DNA of 36,939 nucleotides. Source: Calditerricola satsumensis (GTDB lineage: Bacteria; Bacillota; Bacilli; Calditerricolales; Calditerricolaceae). Positions within the stretch are counted from its first letter, which is position 1. Every line of letters starts with the position of its first letter. The stretch is from assembly GCF_014646935.1 (NCBI RefSeq), contig NZ_BMOF01000019.1, positions 1-36,939 on the forward strand. Reading direction: 5' to 3'. The notes below the pieces were generated by a model that searched no databases, had not been told where the DNA came from, and worked only from the letters and a program-made list of their open reading frames with translations. The position numbers were made by a program, and so were the translations under genes. Positions 17,533-28,618 of the stretch are shown piece by piece.

Positions 17533-19949
17533 GCGCGCGGCGCTTCCTCCATGCGGGAGACCTCGATGACGTCTCCCTCTTTGATGTCCTGGAAGTTCTC
17601 CAGCGTCAGGCCGCATTCATACCCCTGGGCCACCTCGCGCACGTCGTCCTTGTAGCGCTTGAGGGAGTCGATCTTCCCTTCGTAGATGACGATGCCGTCG
17701 CGCACCAGGCGGGCGATCCCGTCGCGCACCACCTTGCCCTCGGTGACGTAGCAGCCGGCCACGGTGCCGACCTTGGAGATCTTGAACACCTGGCGCACCT
17801 CGGCCCGGCCGACGAGCACTTCGCGGTACTCGGGCTCGAGGAGGCCCTTCATCGCCGCTTCGATCTCGTCGATCACCTCGTAGATGATGCGGTGCAGGCG
17901 GATGTCCACCTTCTCGCGCTCCGCCGCGCTGCGCGCCGACGGCTCCGGACGGACATTGAAGCCGATAATGATGGCGTTCGACGCGGCGGCCAGGTTGACG
18001 TCGGATTCGGTGATCGCCCCGACGGCGGCGTGGATCACGTTGACGCGCACGCCCTCCACGTCAATTTTGCCCAGGGCGTTCTTGAGCGCCTCAACCGACC
18101 CCTGCACGTCGGCCTTGATGATGACGTTGATCTCCTTGATGTCCCCTTCCTGGATCTTCTTGAACAGGTCGTCCAGGGTGACCTTGGCCGTCGCCTGGCG
18201 CTCGGCCTCCCGCGCCCGCTCGGCCCGGGCTTCGCCGATCTCCCGCGCCTTGCGCTCGTCCTCGAAGACCATGAACGCGTCACCGGCCGACGGCACGTCG
18301 TTGAGGCCGGTGATCTCCACCGGCGTCGACGGGCCGGCTTCCTTCAGCCGCTCGCCGCGCTCGTTGGTCATCGCCCGCACGCGGCCGTAGGTGTTGCCGA
18401 CGACGATGGGGTCGCCGACGCGCAGCGTGCCGTGCTGGACGAGCACCGTCGCCACCGGGCCGCGGCCGCGGTCGAGCTTGGCCTCGATGACCGTCCCGCG
18501 GGCGCGCTTGTTCGGGTTGGCCTTCAGCTCCTGCATCTCGGCCACGAGGAGGATCATCTCCAGCAGTTCATCAATGCCCTGCTTCTTCAGCGCCGAAATG
18601 GGCACGAAGATCGTGTCGCCGCCCCACTCCTCGGGAACAAGGCCGTGTTCGGTCAGCTCTTGCTTGACGCGGTCGGGATTGGCCTCCGGCTTGTCGATCT
18701 TGTTGACGGCAACGATGATCGGCACGCCCGCCGCCTTGGCGTGGTTGATCGCCTCCACCGTCTGCGGCATGACGCCGTCGTCGGCGGCCACGACGAGAAC
18801 GGTGATGTCCGTCACCTTGGCCCCGCGGGCGCGCATTGCCGTGAACGCCTCGTGGCCAGGCGTATCGAGGAAGGTGATCTTCTTCCCGTTCACCTCCACC
18901 TGGTACGCCCCGATGTGCTGCGTAATGCCGCCCGCTTCCTGCGCCGCGACGTTGGCGTGGCGAATGGCATCGAGGAGCGTCGTCTTCCCGTGGTCGACGT
19001 GACCCATGATCGTCACCACAGGGGGCCGTTCCACCAGGTCGGCCGGATCGTCCACTTCCTCGATCGTCTCGAAGTTCAGCTCGTCGACGACGACCTTCTC
19101 CTCCACCTGCACGCCGTACTCTTCGCAGATGAGGTGGATGGCGTCCTTGTCCACGGTCTGGTTGATCGTCGCCATGATGCCCAGGGCCATCAGCTTCTTG
19201 ATGATTTCCGCCGGCTCCTTGTTCAGCTTCTTGGCCAGCTCGCCAACGGTCAGATCGCCGCTGATCTCGATCTTCTCGGGCGTTTTCTTCTCCGGTTTCT
19301 TCGGCTCGGGCGCCTTTTCCGCCTTCTTCGTCTCCTTGCCCTTCTTGCCCTTGCCGGCCGGCTTGCTGTCGTCAAACCGCTTCGGCGCGGGTTTCGTCCG
19401 TTTGGGCTTGAAGCGGCGCTCCACCTCGTCGTCGAGGAAGCGGTCGTCGAGCTCCTCCTCACCTGCCGGCGCCGGCTCCTCCTTCACCTTCTCGCTCACG
19501 GTCGGGGCTGCCTTCCGCTCGGGCTCCCGCACGGCAGCGCCCTGCTGACGCACGCGCTCCTCCTTGGCCGCATCACCCGGTTTGCCGGCCTTCTTCCCCT
19601 CGTTGCGTCCCGCCTTGTCGGCCGCTCCGGCCACCGCTCCTTCGGCAGGCTTGTCGCGATGGGGCGCGCCCTGCTGGGCCGTCTGCGCCGGTTGCGGGGC
19701 CTGCTGCGCTTGCTGCCCGTCGGCCGGTCGCATCCCGCCGGTGCGCTTGCGGCGACGGCGGCGGCGTTTGTCCCCGCTCTTGCGCTCGCTGGCCTTTTTG
19801 AAGTAGTCATCCAACTTTTTCAGCGTGTCCTCATCGATCACGCTCATGTGGTTGGCCACCGGCACATCGAGGCGCTTCAAAATGGCGATCAGATCCTTGC
19901 TGCTGACGTTCCGTTCCTTGGCGTATTCGTACACGCGCATCTTGCTCAT
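17529..19949 (-). CDS. infB: translation initiation factor IF-2
   Basis: IF-2 is the GTPase that positions initiator tRNA and promotes subunit joining. The 806-aa protein starts with an IF2_N domain ([18 protein letters not shown]), then a long low-complexity linker (about 55-225) with an arginine/lysine cluster and Ala/Gln/Pro/Glu runs, and a second IF2_N copy (about 231-285). The G domain follows with GHVDHGKT (316-323), DTPGH (362-366) and NKID (416-419), then domains II, III and the fMet-tRNA-binding C-terminal domain. The start is ATG 19949 with a GGGGTGA ribosome-binding site, overlapping the ylxQ stop as ATGA. ATG at codon 4 is an alternative. Confidence 0.97.
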   Translation of the reverse strand: MSKMRVYEYAKERNVSSKDLIAILKRLDVPVANHMSVIDEDTLKKLDDYFKKASERKSGDKRRRRRRKRTGGMRPADGQQAQQAPQPAQTAQQGAPHRDKPAEGAVAGAADKAGRNEGKKAGKPGDAAKEERVRQQGAAVREPERKAAPTVSEKVKEEPAPAGEEELDDRFLDDEVERRFKPKRTKPAPKRFDDSKPAGKGKKGKETKKAEKAPEPKKPEKKTPEKIEISGDLTVGELAKKLNKEPAEIIKKLMALGIMATINQTVDKDAIHLICEEYGVQVEEKVVVDELNFETIEEVDDPADLVERPPVVTIMGHVDHGKTTLLDAIRHANVAAQEAGGITQHIGAYQVEVNGKKITFLDTPGHEAFTAMRARGAKVTDITVLVVAADDGVMPQTVEAINHAKAAGVPIIVAVNKIDKPEANPDRVKQELTEHGLVPEEWGGDTIFVPISALKKQGIDELLEMILLVAEMQELKANPNKRARGTVIEAKLDRGRGPVATVLVQHGTLRVGDPIVVGNTYGRVRAMTNERGERLKEAGPSTPVEITGLNDVPSAGDAFMVFEDERKAREIGEARAERAREAERQATAKVTLDDLFKKIQEGDIKEINVIIKADVQGSVEALKNALGKIDVEGVRVNVIHAAVGAITESDVNLAAASNAIIIGFNVRPEPSARSAAEREKVDIRLHRIIYEVIDEIEAAMKGLLEPEYREVLVGRAEVRQVFKISKVGTVAGCYVTEGKVVRDGIARLVRDGIVIYEGKIDSLKRYKDDVREVAQGYECGLTLENFQDIKEGDVIEVSRMEEAPRA

Positions 19950-20269
19950 GCTTTCACCCCCAGTGAGTCGTTCCCGGCCAGCTCCCTCAGCCGGCGCGCA
20001 AAGTTCTCGTCGGTTACGCCGATGACCACGCGCGAGTGTTTCCCCAACGCCTCTCCCAGTTGCATCCGGTCAGACGTGACCACCAGGGGAACCGCATAAA
20101 ACGCGCATTTGTCCCGCCACTTCTTCTTCGTCCGTTCCGACGCATCGGCAGCCAGGATGACCAGCCGGACCCGGCCTCGGCGCACCGCCCGCAGCACCAG
20201 CTCGTCGCCCGTCACCACACGACGGGCGCGAAAGGCAAGACCCAGAAGCTGGTGAAAGGGGTCACGCAT
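19946..20269 (-). CDS. ylxQ: L7Ae/YlxQ family RNA-binding protein
   Basis: This 107-aa L7Ae-like protein, YlxQ (RplGA in B. subtilis nomenclature), binds kink-turn RNA. The fold signature is visible as [36 protein letters not shown] and [14 protein letters not shown]. The start is ATG 20269, which overlaps the ylxR stop (ATGCGTGA) and gives the family N-terminus; the ribosome-binding site is weak, suggesting coupling to ylxR. It ends in an ATGA overlap with infB. Confidence 0.93.
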   Translation of the reverse strand: MRDPFHQLLGLAFRARRVVTGDELVLRAVRRGRVRLVILAADASERTKKKWRDKCAFYAVPLVVTSDRMQLGEALGKHSRVVIGVTDENFARRLRELAGNDSLGVKA

Positions 20270-20537
20270 CGGTCTTGCCCACCCACTTTTCCTCCAATTC
20301 TTGATAAACCTCATCCGGAATGGCCACGCTCAAGGCCCGCTCGAGGGCTTTTTTCTTCCGCGCCTGAGCGAAGCATTCACTCCGGCCGCACAGGTATGCG
20401 CCTCGGCCGTTCGCCTTCCCCGTCGGGTCGACGATGACGTTCCCCTCCGGCGTGCGCACGACGCGGATCAGCGTCTTCTTGGGAAACATCTCCTGACAGC
20501 CGACACATTTGCGCATGGGAACCTTTTTCGGCCGCAT
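20262..20537 (-). CDS. ylxR: YlxR/RnpM family RNA-binding protein
   Basis: This 91-aa basic protein of the YlxR (DUF448) family has [20 protein letters not shown], the [12 protein letters not shown] segment, and a lysine cluster afterwards. YlxR has been described as an RNase P modulator (RnpM) in B. subtilis. Paired cysteines (CVGC and CGRSEC) are present. The start is ATG 20537 with AAGGAGG eight bases upstream. It follows nusA by 38 bases and overlaps ylxQ by eight. Confidence 0.95.
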   Translation of the reverse strand: MRPKKVPMRKCVGCQEMFPKKTLIRVVRTPEGNVIVDPTGKANGRGAYLCGRSECFAQARKKKALERALSVAIPDEVYQELEEKWVGKTDA

Positions 20538-20575
20538 CGCGCTCCCCTCCTTACCGGATCTCGGCTCCGGATCGC

Positions 20576-21856
20576 TTATCGGTGATCGGCCGGTTTGGTG
20601 ACGGAATCATCGGCGGCGTCGTCGGCCGCGGAAGGCTCCGCCCCTTCCTCGGTGGCCGCCTCCGCGCCTTCTTCCGCCACAGCCTCTGCGTCATTTTCCG
20701 CCAGGTCCGCGTCGGCGGATCCATCGGCCGCGTCGGCGTCCGCCTCCCACGCGTCATCGGCATCCGGCGCATCTTCTTCATCGGCGGCGTCGGTTGGCGC
20801 GTCGGGATCCCACAGGCCCTCCTCGCGCGCTTGCGTCTCGCTCTTGATGTCGATCTTCCACCCCGTCAGCTTGGCCGCCAGGCGCGCGTTTTGCCCGCGT
20901 CGGCCGATGGCGAGGGACAGCTGGTGATCGGGCACGATGACGCGGCTCACCTTGCTGTCGCGGTCGATCAGGACGTGGATCACCTTGGCCGGGCTGAGGG
21001 CGTTGGCGATGAACTCCGCAGGATCGTCGGACCAGCGGACGATGTCCACCTTCTCCCCGTTCAGCTCGTTCACCACCGTCTGCACGCGCATCCCCTTCGG
21101 CCCGACGCAGGCCCCCACGGGGTCGACGTTCGGGTCATGGGAGGTGACGGCGATTTTGGAACGCTCGCCGGGCTCCCGCGCCACGGCCTTGATCTCGACG
21201 ACGCCGTCGTAGATTTCGGGCACTTCCAGTTCAAACAGGCGCTTCAAGAGGCCGGGATGGGTGCGCGACAGGAGAATTTGCGGTCCCTTGGTCGTTTTCT
21301 CCACGCGCGTGATGTAGGCCTTGATGCGGTCGCCCTGCTTCACGTTGTCGGTCGGCATCAGCTCATGAAGCGGCAGGAGGCCCTCCGTGCGTCCGAGATC
21401 GATGTACCAAAAGCGGCTGTCGCGCCGCTGGGCGATGCCGGTGATGATGTCGTGCTCGCGGTCGACAAAGGTGTGGTAGATGATCTGCCGCTCGGCTTCG
21501 CGGATGCGTTGGGTGACCACCTGCTTGGCCGTCTGCGCGGCGATGCGCCCGAAATCGCGCGGCGTCACCTCGATCTCCACGATGTCGCCGAGCTGGTAGT
21601 TGGGGTTGATCTGCTTCGCCGTGTCGAGCGAGATTTCCAGGCGCGGATCGGTCACCTCTTCCACCACGGTCTTGCGCGCGTACACCTTCACCTCGCCCGT
21701 CTCGCGGTTGATGTCGACGCGCACGTTCTGGGCAGAATTGAAGTTGCGCTTGTAGCCCGAAATGAGCGCCGCTTCGATGGCTTCGATCAGCGTCTCCTTG
21801 CTGATGCCTTTTTCCCGCTCCAGGTCGTTGAGCGCCTGGATCAAGTCGGCGTTCAT
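20576..21856 (-). CDS. nusA: transcription termination/antitermination factor NusA with long acidic tail
   Basis: NusA binds RNA polymerase and nascent RNA to modulate pausing and intrinsic termination. The 426-aa protein has the N-terminal polymerase-binding domain, an S1 domain ([19 protein letters not shown]), and two KH domains ([16 protein letters not shown] and [16 protein letters not shown]). B. subtilis NusA is about 371 aa; here roughly the last 75 residues form an Ala/Asp/Glu-rich, presumably disordered acidic tail without a recognisable domain. The start is ATG 21856 with AAAGGAGG about 12 bases upstream. It lies between rimP and ylxR and shares the rimP promoter and leader terminator. 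Confidence 0.97.
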   Translation of the reverse strand: MNADLIQALNDLEREKGISKETLIEAIEAALISGYKRNFNSAQNVRVDINRETGEVKVYARKTVVEEVTDPRLEISLDTAKQINPNYQLGDIVEIEVTPRDFGRIAAQTAKQVVTQRIREAERQIIYHTFVDREHDIITGIAQRRDSRFWYIDLGRTEGLLPLHELMPTDNVKQGDRIKAYITRVEKTTKGPQILLSRTHPGLLKRLFELEVPEIYDGVVEIKAVAREPGERSKIAVTSHDPNVDPVGACVGPKGMRVQTVVNELNGEKVDIVRWSDDPAEFIANALSPAKVIHVLIDRDSKVSRVIVPDHQLSLAIGRRGQNARLAAKLTGWKIDIKSETQAREEGLWDPDAPTDAADEEDAPDADDAWEADADAADGSADADLAENDAEAVAEEGAEAATEEGAEPSAADDAADDSVTKPADHR

Positions 21857-21897
21857 GACGCGACGGTTCCTCCTTTCAACGCTTCACCGTGGTCCGG

Positions 21898-22368
21898 TCA
21901 ATCCCACACGACGAGCAGCCGGGCCTTGGCCACCTTGTCATACGGAATCGTGTACACCTTTTCCTCGTCATCCAAATCTTCGATGGTCAGCGTCTGGCCG
22001 TCGAAGGCCGTTAGGTAGCCCTGGAACACGTTTTGGCGATCAAGCGGCTCGCGCGTGGTGACGTGCACCGTCTTCCCCACCGCCCAGTGAAAGTGGCGCG
22101 GCTTGGTCAGCGGCCGTTCGGCTCCCGGCGACGACACTTCCAGGAAGTAGGCCTGGGGAATGGGGTCCACCTCATCCAGGCGGGCAGAAAGCCGCTCGCT
22201 CACCCGGCTGCAGTCTTCGATGTCCACGCCGCCCTCCTTGTCGATATAGAGGCGCAGGTACCAGCTCCTGCCTTCTCGCTTAAACTCGACGTCGACCAGC
22301 TCGCAGCCCTCTTCTTCCAGGATCGGCGCCGCCAGCCGCTCGACGAGCGCTTCAATCGATTGGCTCAC
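21898..22368 (-). CDS. rimP: ribosome maturation factor RimP
   Basis: RimP (YlxS) is required for 30S maturation. The 156-aa protein shows [14 protein letters not shown], the [13 protein letters not shown] segment, [12 protein letters not shown] and the [15 protein letters not shown] tail of the SH3-like C-terminal domain. The start is GTG 22368 with GGGAGG eight bases upstream, giving [12 protein letters not shown]. The frame continues upstream into the leader hairpin and promoter, so upstream starts are excluded. It is the first gene of the nusA-infB operon. Confidence 0.95.
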   Translation of the reverse strand: MSQSIEALVERLAAPILEEEGCELVDVEFKREGRSWYLRLYIDKEGGVDIEDCSRVSERLSARLDEVDPIPQAYFLEVSSPGAERPLTKPRHFHWAVGKTVHVTTREPLDRQNVFQGYLTAFDGQTLTIEDLDDEEKVYTIPYDKVAKARLLVVWD

Positions 22369-22390
22369 GTTGGGACCCTCCCTGCAATGC

Positions 22391-22421
22391 CTAACAAGAA
22401 AGAGTGGGTTGCCCCACTCTT
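22391..22421 (-). terminator. leader terminator (attenuator) of the rimP-nusA operon; may also end polC transcripts
   Basis: On the minus strand AAGAGTGGG (22421-22413) pairs with CCCACTCTT (22408-22400) around GCAA, followed by the U-rich TCTTGTT. It lies downstream of the rimP promoter (start near 22450) and 23 bases upstream of the rimP start codon, so transcripts from that promoter must read through it. NusA-dependent leader termination controlling this operon is known in B. subtilis; the same control is inferred here. Confidence 0.8.
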
Positions 22422-22456
22422 GTCGCGAACGGATATTCCGGCGCCATACGACGACT

Positions 22457-22485
22457 ATTATAGCATGCGCCGCGGCCGTCGACAA
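22457..22485 (-). promoter_or_regulatory. sigma-A promoter of rimP-nusA-infB operon
   Basis: Minus-strand TTGTCG (22485-22480), a 17-base spacer and perfect TATAAT (22462-22457) with an extended TGC before it start nine bases after the polC stop. The predicted start is near 22450. Confidence 0.85.
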
Positions 22486-22494
22486 CAAACCGCT

Positions 22495-25400
22495 TCAGAA
22501 AAGCGACAGCTGGTTCGTCTCCGGCAGGTCGCGCAGGATGCCCTGCTCGGCCAAGAGGTCGATCACGGCGCGGGAGACGCGCGCGCGCTGCTGCAAGTCC
22601 TCGACGGAGAGGAACGGGCCCTCCTCCCGCGCCTCGACGATGGCTTTCGCCGCCGCCGTGCCGACGCCGGGCAGGGCGTTGAACGGCGGGATGAGGGTGT
22701 TGCCGTCGACGAGGTACTTGGTCGCGTCGGAACGGTACAAATCGATGTTCTGGAACGAAAAGCCCCGCGCCAGCATCTCCAGGCACATCTCGAGGATGGT
22801 CAGCAGGTTCTTCTCCTTGGGCGTGGCGCTGGCGCCCTTTTCGTTCAGCTCGCGGATCTTCTCCCGCACGGCGTCGGGACCGCGGCGCACGAGGGCGAGA
22901 TCGATGTCGTCGGCGCGGACGGTGAAGTAGGTGGCGTAAAATTCGATCGGCCGGTATACCTTGAACCAGGCGATGCGCACGGCCATCAGCACGTAGGCCA
23001 CGGCGTGGGCCTTGGGGAACATGTACTTGATCTTCTGGCACGAGGCGATGTACCACTCCGGCACGCCGTGCTCGCGCATGGCCTGAATCTCCTCGTCGCC
23101 CAGCCCCTTCCCCTTGCGCACGCGCTCCATGATCTTGAAGGCCAGCGAGGGCTCCATGCCCTTCTGGATCAGGTAGACCATGATGTCGTCGCGCGTGGAA
23201 ATGACCTCGGACAGCTTGGCCGTCCCGCTGCGGATGAGGTCCTGGGCGTTGTTCAGCCACACGTCGGTGCCGTGGGACAGCCCGGAGATGCGCACGAGCT
23301 CGGCAAAGGTCTTCGGCCGCGTGTCCTCCAGCATCTGGCGCACGAACTTCGTGCCGAATTCGGGGATGCCCAGCGTGCCGACGTTGGTGCCGATTTCCTC
23401 CGGCGTCACGCCCAGCGGCTCCGTGCTGCTGAAGATCCCCAGCACCTTCGGGTCATCCACCGGCACCTCCTTCGGGTTGATGCCGGTGAGGTCCTGCAGC
23501 ATGCGCAGCACCGTCGGATCGTCGTGCCCGAGGATGTCCAGCTTGAGGAGCCGCCCGCTGATGGCGTGGTAGTCGAAGTGCGTCGTGATCGTGCCCGCCT
23601 CGGGATCGTCGGCGGGATGCTGGATCGGCGTGAAATCGTACACCTCTTTGTCCTGCGGGATGACCATCAGCCCGCCGGGATGCTGCCCCGTCGTCCGCTT
23701 CACGCCGGTCACACCGCGGGCGAGGCGGTCGATCTCCGCCTGGCGCAGCTTGAGCCCCTTCTCTTCCACGTACTTCATCACGTAGCCGTAGGCCGTCTTG
23801 TCGGCCACGGTGGAGATCGTCCCGGCGCGGAACACGTAATCCTTGCCGAACAGCGTCTCCGTGTACTTGTGGGCGATGGGCTGGTACTCGCCGGAGAAGT
23901 TGAGGTCGATGTCCGGCACCTTGTCGCCCTTGAAGCCCATGAACGTTTCGAAGGGAATGTCGTGGCCGTCCTTCTTCAGCTTCGTTCCGCAGCGCGGGCA
24001 GTCCTTGTCCGGCAGGTCGAAGCCCGAGCCGACCGACCCGTCGGTGAAGAACTCGCTGAAGTGGCACGACGGGCAGACGTAGTGCGGCGGCAAGGGGTTG
24101 ACCTCGGTGATGCGCGTCATCGTCGCCACGAAGGAGGAGCCGACGGATCCCCGCGAGCCGACGAGGTAGCCGTCCTCGAGGGACTTGTTGACGATCTTGT
24201 GCGAGATGAGGTAGATGACGGCGTACCCGTGGTTGATGATGCTGTTGAGCTCCTTCTCCAGGCGCTGCTCGACGATTTCCGGCAGCGGGTCGCCGTAGAT
24301 GCGCCGCGCCGTTTCGTAGGCCATGCGGCGGATCTCCTCGTCGGCCCCCTCGATCACCGGGGCGTACAGCTCGTCGGGGAACGGCTTGAGGTCCTCGATC
24401 GAATCGGCGATGCGACGGGTGTTGGTGATGACCACTTCCCGGGCCTTCTCCTCACCGAGGAACGCGAAGGCCTCCAGCATCTCGTCGGTGGTGCGGAAGT
24501 AGACCGGCGGCAGCCGATCGGGATCGAGGGGCGACGCGCCGCCGAGGGCATGAACAAGGATGCGCCGATACACCTCATCGTGTGGGTCGAGGTAGTGGAC
24601 GTCCCCCGTGGCCACGACGGGCTTGCCCAGCTTCTCGCCGACGCGGACGATCTTGCGCAGGATGTCGCGGATGTGCTCCTCGTCGCGCACGAGGTCCTTG
24701 TCGATGAGGTGGCGGTAGTTGGCCACGGGCTGGATTTCGAGGTAGTCGTAGAAGGCGGCCACCTCTTCCAGCTCGTCCTCCGACTTGTGCATCGCCGCCT
24801 CGAACACCTCGCCCTGGTCGCAGGCCGAGCCGACGAGGAGGCCGTCGCGGTGCTCGAGGAGCACGCTGCGCGGGATGCGCGGCGTGCGGTGGAAGTATTT
24901 CATGTGGGACAGCGAGATCAGCTTGTACAAATTCTTCAGCCCCGCCGCGTTCAGCACGAGGAGCGTGGCGTGGAAGGGACGCTGGCGGGAGACGTCGCCG
25001 GTCCCGACCAGCCGGTTGAGCGCGTCGAGGGTATCGTATCCCCGCTCCTTGGCGTCGAGGAGCATCTTCCACAGAAGGTACCCCGTGGCCTCGGCGTCGT
25101 AGACGGCACGGTGGTGCTGGACGAGGGGGATGCCGAACTTCTCGCACAGCGTGTTCAGGCGGTGGTTGCGGAGGTTCGGATAGAGGGCGCGGGCCAGCTC
25201 CAGCGTGTCCAGAACCGGGCTGGCCAGGGGCTCCTGGCCGATGCGCCGGTAGTTGACGGCAAGAAAACCCGTGTCGAAACGGGCGTTGTGGGCCACCAGC
25301 ACGGCGTCGCCGACAAAGGCCCGAAAGCGCACCAGCACCTCGTCCAGCTCCGGCGCATCCTTCACCATCTCGTTGGTGATGCCGGTAAGCTGCTGAATCT

Positions 25401-26808
25401 TCGGCGAAATCGTGCGGTGCGGGTTGACAAAGGACTCAAAGCGGTCGACGATCTCGCCCTTGTGCACCTTGACGGCAGCAATCTCGATGATGCGGTCGTC
25501 GACGGAGGACAGGCCCGTCGTCTCAATGTCGAAGACGACGTAGGTGTCGTCGAGTAGCGGACGCGGCGCCGCCTTGTAGACGATGGGCACGCCGTCGTCG
25601 ACGAGGTACGCCTCCATTCCGTACAGGATCTTCACGCCGTATTTCTGTCCGGCTTCGTACGCCTCCGGAAAGGCCTGGCACACGCCGTGGTCGGTGATGG
25701 CGATAGCCGGATGGCCCCACTTGGCCGCCCGTTCGACGAGCTTCTTCACCGGCGTCACGGCGTCCATGGCGCTCATTGGCGTGTGCAGGTGCAGCTCGAC
25801 GCGCTTCTCCTCGGCCGTGTCGCGGCGCTCGGGGGCCTCGGCGCGGTTGATGTCCGAGGCGTTCAGGACGAGGTCGCGCACGAAGGGGTCGAGCTGCGCG
25901 CTGCCGCGCACGCGCACCCACATCCCTTCGGCGATGCCGGAAAGGCGCGCCAGCTCGTCCTTGTCGCGGGCAAAGGCCTTGACGAGAATCGAGTCGGTGT
26001 AGTCGGTCAGCTTGAAGGTGACCAGCGTGCGCCCCGTCTTCAGCTCGCGCGTCTCCACGTCAAAGACGCAGCCCTGCACGACGACGCGGCGGGCCTCCTC
26101 CTGCACCGCCTTGAGCGGCACCGGCTCGTCGCCGATGGCGTAGCCGTACAGGACGGCCTCGTCCTCCTCTTCCGCCCGCGCGGCCTTCGCCGCGGCCGTC
26201 GCCTCCCGCTGCCGCGCGTCCTCGGCGGTTAGCGCGGCTTCGACCAGCTCGCGCTCTTCCTGCTCGCGCCGCTCGCGGAAGGCCTCCAGCGCCTCGCCGG
26301 TCTCCTCCACGGCAAAGCGGAAAGCAAGCGTCAGGCCGGTCAGGTCGGCCAGGCGGGCGGCGAGCAAGCGGTCGGCCCCCTTGCGCTTGACGTGGCCCAG
26401 CACCACGTCGTTGGGCACGCCGACGTGCACCACGTGCCCATCAACGGCCGGCTGGCAGGGGGAAAGGGCGGCGGCGAGCGTCGGGCAGTCGACAAAGGCC
26501 TCTTCCACCGCCACCGGCCAATAGGCCGCCACCGCCGCGGCGGGGTCAACCGGCTCGCGGTACGACAGGCACAGGTCGACGGCGGCCAGATCGGCAAAGC
26601 GCGCGCGCAAGGCCCGGACAAGCGCGCGATAGGCGTCGGGCGCAAGGAGGCGGTCAAAGCGCACGTGAACGCGCCACAGCCGCTTTTTGCGCCACACCTC
26701 AAGGCGCACAAGCTCTCCGCCTTCCAGCGCCGGGCGCAGCTGCTCGTCGATGGCCACATGAGCAAGAAGGGACGCAAACGCTTCCCGTCCCAGATTGTGC
26801 GCCTTCAC
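22495..26808 (-). CDS. polC: DNA polymerase III alpha subunit, Gram-positive PolC type
   Basis: PolC is the replicative polymerase of low-GC Gram-positive lineages, with built-in proofreading. The 1437-aa chain has N-terminal domains, an OB-fold region (about 230-320), a PHP domain (HLHTPMS at 340-346) split by the DEDD exonuclease (VVFDIETTG at 424-432 and HNARFDTGF), a zinc-binding segment with CPSC and CPRC around 911-938, the palm with PDIDLNFSGEYQP near 962, and fingers. It ends in QLSLF, a canonical beta-clamp binding motif. The start is GTG 26808 with GGAGGAG six to nine bases upstream. Length matches B. subtilis PolC. It lies 63 bases after proS. Confidence 0.98.
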   Translation of the reverse strand: MKAHNLGREAFASLLAHVAIDEQLRPALEGGELVRLEVWRKKRLWRVHVRFDRLLAPDAYRALVRALRARFADLAAVDLCLSYREPVDPAAAVAAYWPVAVEEAFVDCPTLAAALSPCQPAVDGHVVHVGVPNDVVLGHVKRKGADRLLAARLADLTGLTLAFRFAVEETGEALEAFRERREQEERELVEAALTAEDARQREATAAAKAARAEEEDEAVLYGYAIGDEPVPLKAVQEEARRVVVQGCVFDVETRELKTGRTLVTFKLTDYTDSILVKAFARDKDELARLSGIAEGMWVRVRGSAQLDPFVRDLVLNASDINRAEAPERRDTAEEKRVELHLHTPMSAMDAVTPVKKLVERAAKWGHPAIAITDHGVCQAFPEAYEAGQKYGVKILYGMEAYLVDDGVPIVYKAAPRPLLDDTYVVFDIETTGLSSVDDRIIEIAAVKVHKGEIVDRFESFVNPHRTISPKIQQLTGITNEMVKDAPELDEVLVRFRAFVGDAVLVAHNARFDTGFLAVNYRRIGQEPLASPVLDTLELARALYPNLRNHRLNTLCEKFGIPLVQHHRAVYDAEATGYLLWKMLLDAKERGYDTLDALNRLVGTGDVSRQRPFHATLLVLNAAGLKNLYKLISLSHMKYFHRTPRIPRSVLLEHRDGLLVGSACDQGEVFEAAMHKSEDELEEVAAFYDYLEIQPVANYRHLIDKDLVRDEEHIRDILRKIVRVGEKLGKPVVATGDVHYLDPHDEVYRRILVHALGGASPLDPDRLPPVYFRTTDEMLEAFAFLGEEKAREVVITNTRRIADSIEDLKPFPDELYAPVIEGADEEIRRMAYETARRIYGDPLPEIVEQRLEKELNSIINHGYAVIYLISHKIVNKSLEDGYLVGSRGSVGSSFVATMTRITEVNPLPPHYVCPSCHFSEFFTDGSVGSGFDLPDKDCPRCGTKLKKDGHDIPFETFMGFKGDKVPDIDLNFSGEYQPIAHKYTETLFGKDYVFRAGTISTVADKTAYGYVMKYVEEKGLKLRQAEIDRLARGVTGVKRTTGQHPGGLMVIPQDKEVYDFTPIQHPADDPEAGTITTHFDYHAISGRLLKLDILGHDDPTVLRMLQDLTGINPKEVPVDDPKVLGIFSSTEPLGVTPEEIGTNVGTLGIPEFGTKFVRQMLEDTRPKTFAELVRISGLSHGTDVWLNNAQDLIRSGTAKLSEVISTRDDIMVYLIQKGMEPSLAFKIMERVRKGKGLGDEEIQAMREHGVPEWYIASCQKIKYMFPKAHAVAYVLMAVRIAWFKVYRPIEFYATYFTVRADDIDLALVRRGPDAVREKIRELNEKGASATPKEKNLLTILEMCLEMLARGFSFQNIDLYRSDATKYLVDGNTLIPPFNALPGVGTAAAKAIVEAREEGPFLSVEDLQQRARVSRAVIDLLAEQGILRDLPETNQLSLF

Positions 26809-26871
26809 CGGTTCTCCTCCCCGTTGGGTTTCTCCTTTGCTCCCGTCGGCTTTCTCTTTCGTGGGTGGCGG

Positions 26872-28602
26872 TTACACGCGCGTTGGCGCCGCCAGCTCCT
26901 CGAGGCGGCGGCGGACGCGGTCAACGGCCTCCTCAAGCGGCACGTCCTCCTGCTCACCGGTGGCGCGCACCTTCAGCTCCACGAGCCCGTCGGCCACCTT
27001 GCCGCCCACCGTCAGGCGCAGCGGGAGGCCGATCAGGTCGGCGTCCTTGAACTTGACGCCGGCCCGCTCGTCGCGGTCGTCGAGGAGCGCCTCGATCCCG
27101 GCCTCGTTGAGGGCCGCATACAGCCGCTCCGCCGCCGCGCGCTGGTCTTCGTTCTTCCAGTTGACCGGCACCACGTGCACGGCGAAGGGCGCCACCGACA
27201 CCGGCCAGATGATGCCGTGCTCGTCGTGGTGCTGCTCAATGATCGCCGCCACAAGGCGGGTGACGCCGATCCCGTAGCAGCCCATGATCATCGGCCGCTC
27301 CTTCCCTTCCTCGTCGAGGAAGGTCGCCCCCATCGCCTCGCTGTACTTCGTCCCCAGCTTGAAGACGTGGCCCACCTCGATGCCCTTGGCGAAGGCGATC
27401 GTCCCACCGCAGCGCGGGCACGGATCATCCGCGGTGATGTTGCGCAGGTCGGCATACCGCAAGACGGCAAAGTCGCGCCCCGGAACGGCGTGCACGTAGT
27501 GCGCATCGGCTTCGTTCGCCCCCACCACGCCGTCGGTCACGTGGGCCACGGCGTGGTCGGCCACAACGGTCACCGCCTCCGGCGCGTTCACCGGCCCGAT
27601 GAATCCCGCCGGCGCGCCCATCACCTGGCGCACCGTCTCCGCGTCGGCCGCCTCCACCGTGTTGGCCGCAAACAGGTTTTTCACCTTGACCTCGTTCACC
27701 TCGTGGTCGCCGCGCACGAGGACGAGGACGGGTCGGCCGTCCACCTGGAAGAGCACGGACTTGATGATGCGCTCCAGCGTGACGCCCAGATGGCGAACCA
27801 GCTCCTCCACCGTGCGCACGCCCGGCGTGGCCACGCGCTCGAGGGCCGGCGTGCCGCTGGCCGACGGCTTGTCCCCTTGCGGCGGAAGCACCTCGGCCTT
27901 CTCCAGGTTGGCGGCGTAGGCGCAGCTCGTGCAGTAGGCGAGGGTGTCTTCGCCGACGTCGGACAGGACCATGAACTCGTGGGTGCTTGTCCCGCCGATG
28001 GCCCCCGCGTCGGCCTCCACGGCGCGGAAGTTGAGCCCGCAGCGCGTGAAGATGCGCACGTAGGCGTCGTACATGGCGCGGTAGCTCTTGTCGAGCCCCT
28101 CTTCGTCCACATCAAAGGAATAGGCGTCCTTCATGATAAACTCGCGGCCGCGCATCACCCCGAAGCGCGGGCGCCGCTCGTCGCGGAACTTGGTCTGGAT
28201 CTGGTAGACGTTGATCGGCAGCTTCTTGTACGACTTCACCTCGTCGCGCAGAAGGGCCGTCACCACTTCCTCGTGGGTCGGGCCGAGGGCGAAGTCGCGA
28301 TCGTGCCGGTCTTTGAGGCGCATCAGCTCCGGCCCGTAGTAGTCCCAGCGTCCGCTCTCCTGCCACAGCTCGGCCGGGTGCAGGGCAGGCATGAGGATCT
28401 CCTGCGCGCCGGCGCGGTTCATCTCCTCGCGGATGATGGTCATCACCTTCTGAATCACGCGCCAGCCCAGGGGCAAATAGGTGTAGATGCCCGCCGCCAC
28501 CTGGCGCATCAGGCCGGCGCGCAGCATCAGGCGGTGGCTGGCGATTTCCGCATCCGCCGGATCTTCGCGAAGGGTGGGAACCAACAGATGCCGTTGCCGC
28601 AT
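26872..28602 (-). CDS. proS: prolyl-tRNA synthetase
   Basis: ProRS charges tRNA-Pro. The 576-aa enzyme is the bacterial form with an editing (INS) insertion: motif 1 region [20 protein letters not shown], motif 2 [19 protein letters not shown], the insertion from about 230 to 400, then motif 3 ([14 protein letters not shown]) and an anticodon-binding domain. CPRCGG lies near the start of the returning catalytic part. The start is ATG 28602 with AGGAGG six bases upstream, 16 bases after ispG. Confidence 0.97.
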   Translation of the reverse strand: MRQRHLLVPTLREDPADAEIASHRLMLRAGLMRQVAAGIYTYLPLGWRVIQKVMTIIREEMNRAGAQEILMPALHPAELWQESGRWDYYGPELMRLKDRHDRDFALGPTHEEVVTALLRDEVKSYKKLPINVYQIQTKFRDERRPRFGVMRGREFIMKDAYSFDVDEEGLDKSYRAMYDAYVRIFTRCGLNFRAVEADAGAIGGTSTHEFMVLSDVGEDTLAYCTSCAYAANLEKAEVLPPQGDKPSASGTPALERVATPGVRTVEELVRHLGVTLERIIKSVLFQVDGRPVLVLVRGDHEVNEVKVKNLFAANTVEAADAETVRQVMGAPAGFIGPVNAPEAVTVVADHAVAHVTDGVVGANEADAHYVHAVPGRDFAVLRYADLRNITADDPCPRCGGTIAFAKGIEVGHVFKLGTKYSEAMGATFLDEEGKERPMIMGCYGIGVTRLVAAIIEQHHDEHGIIWPVSVAPFAVHVVPVNWKNEDQRAAAERLYAALNEAGIEALLDDRDERAGVKFKDADLIGLPLRLTVGGKVADGLVELKVRATGEQEDVPLEEAVDRVRRRLEELAAPTRV

Positions 28603-28618
28603 AGCCGTCCTCCTCGCT

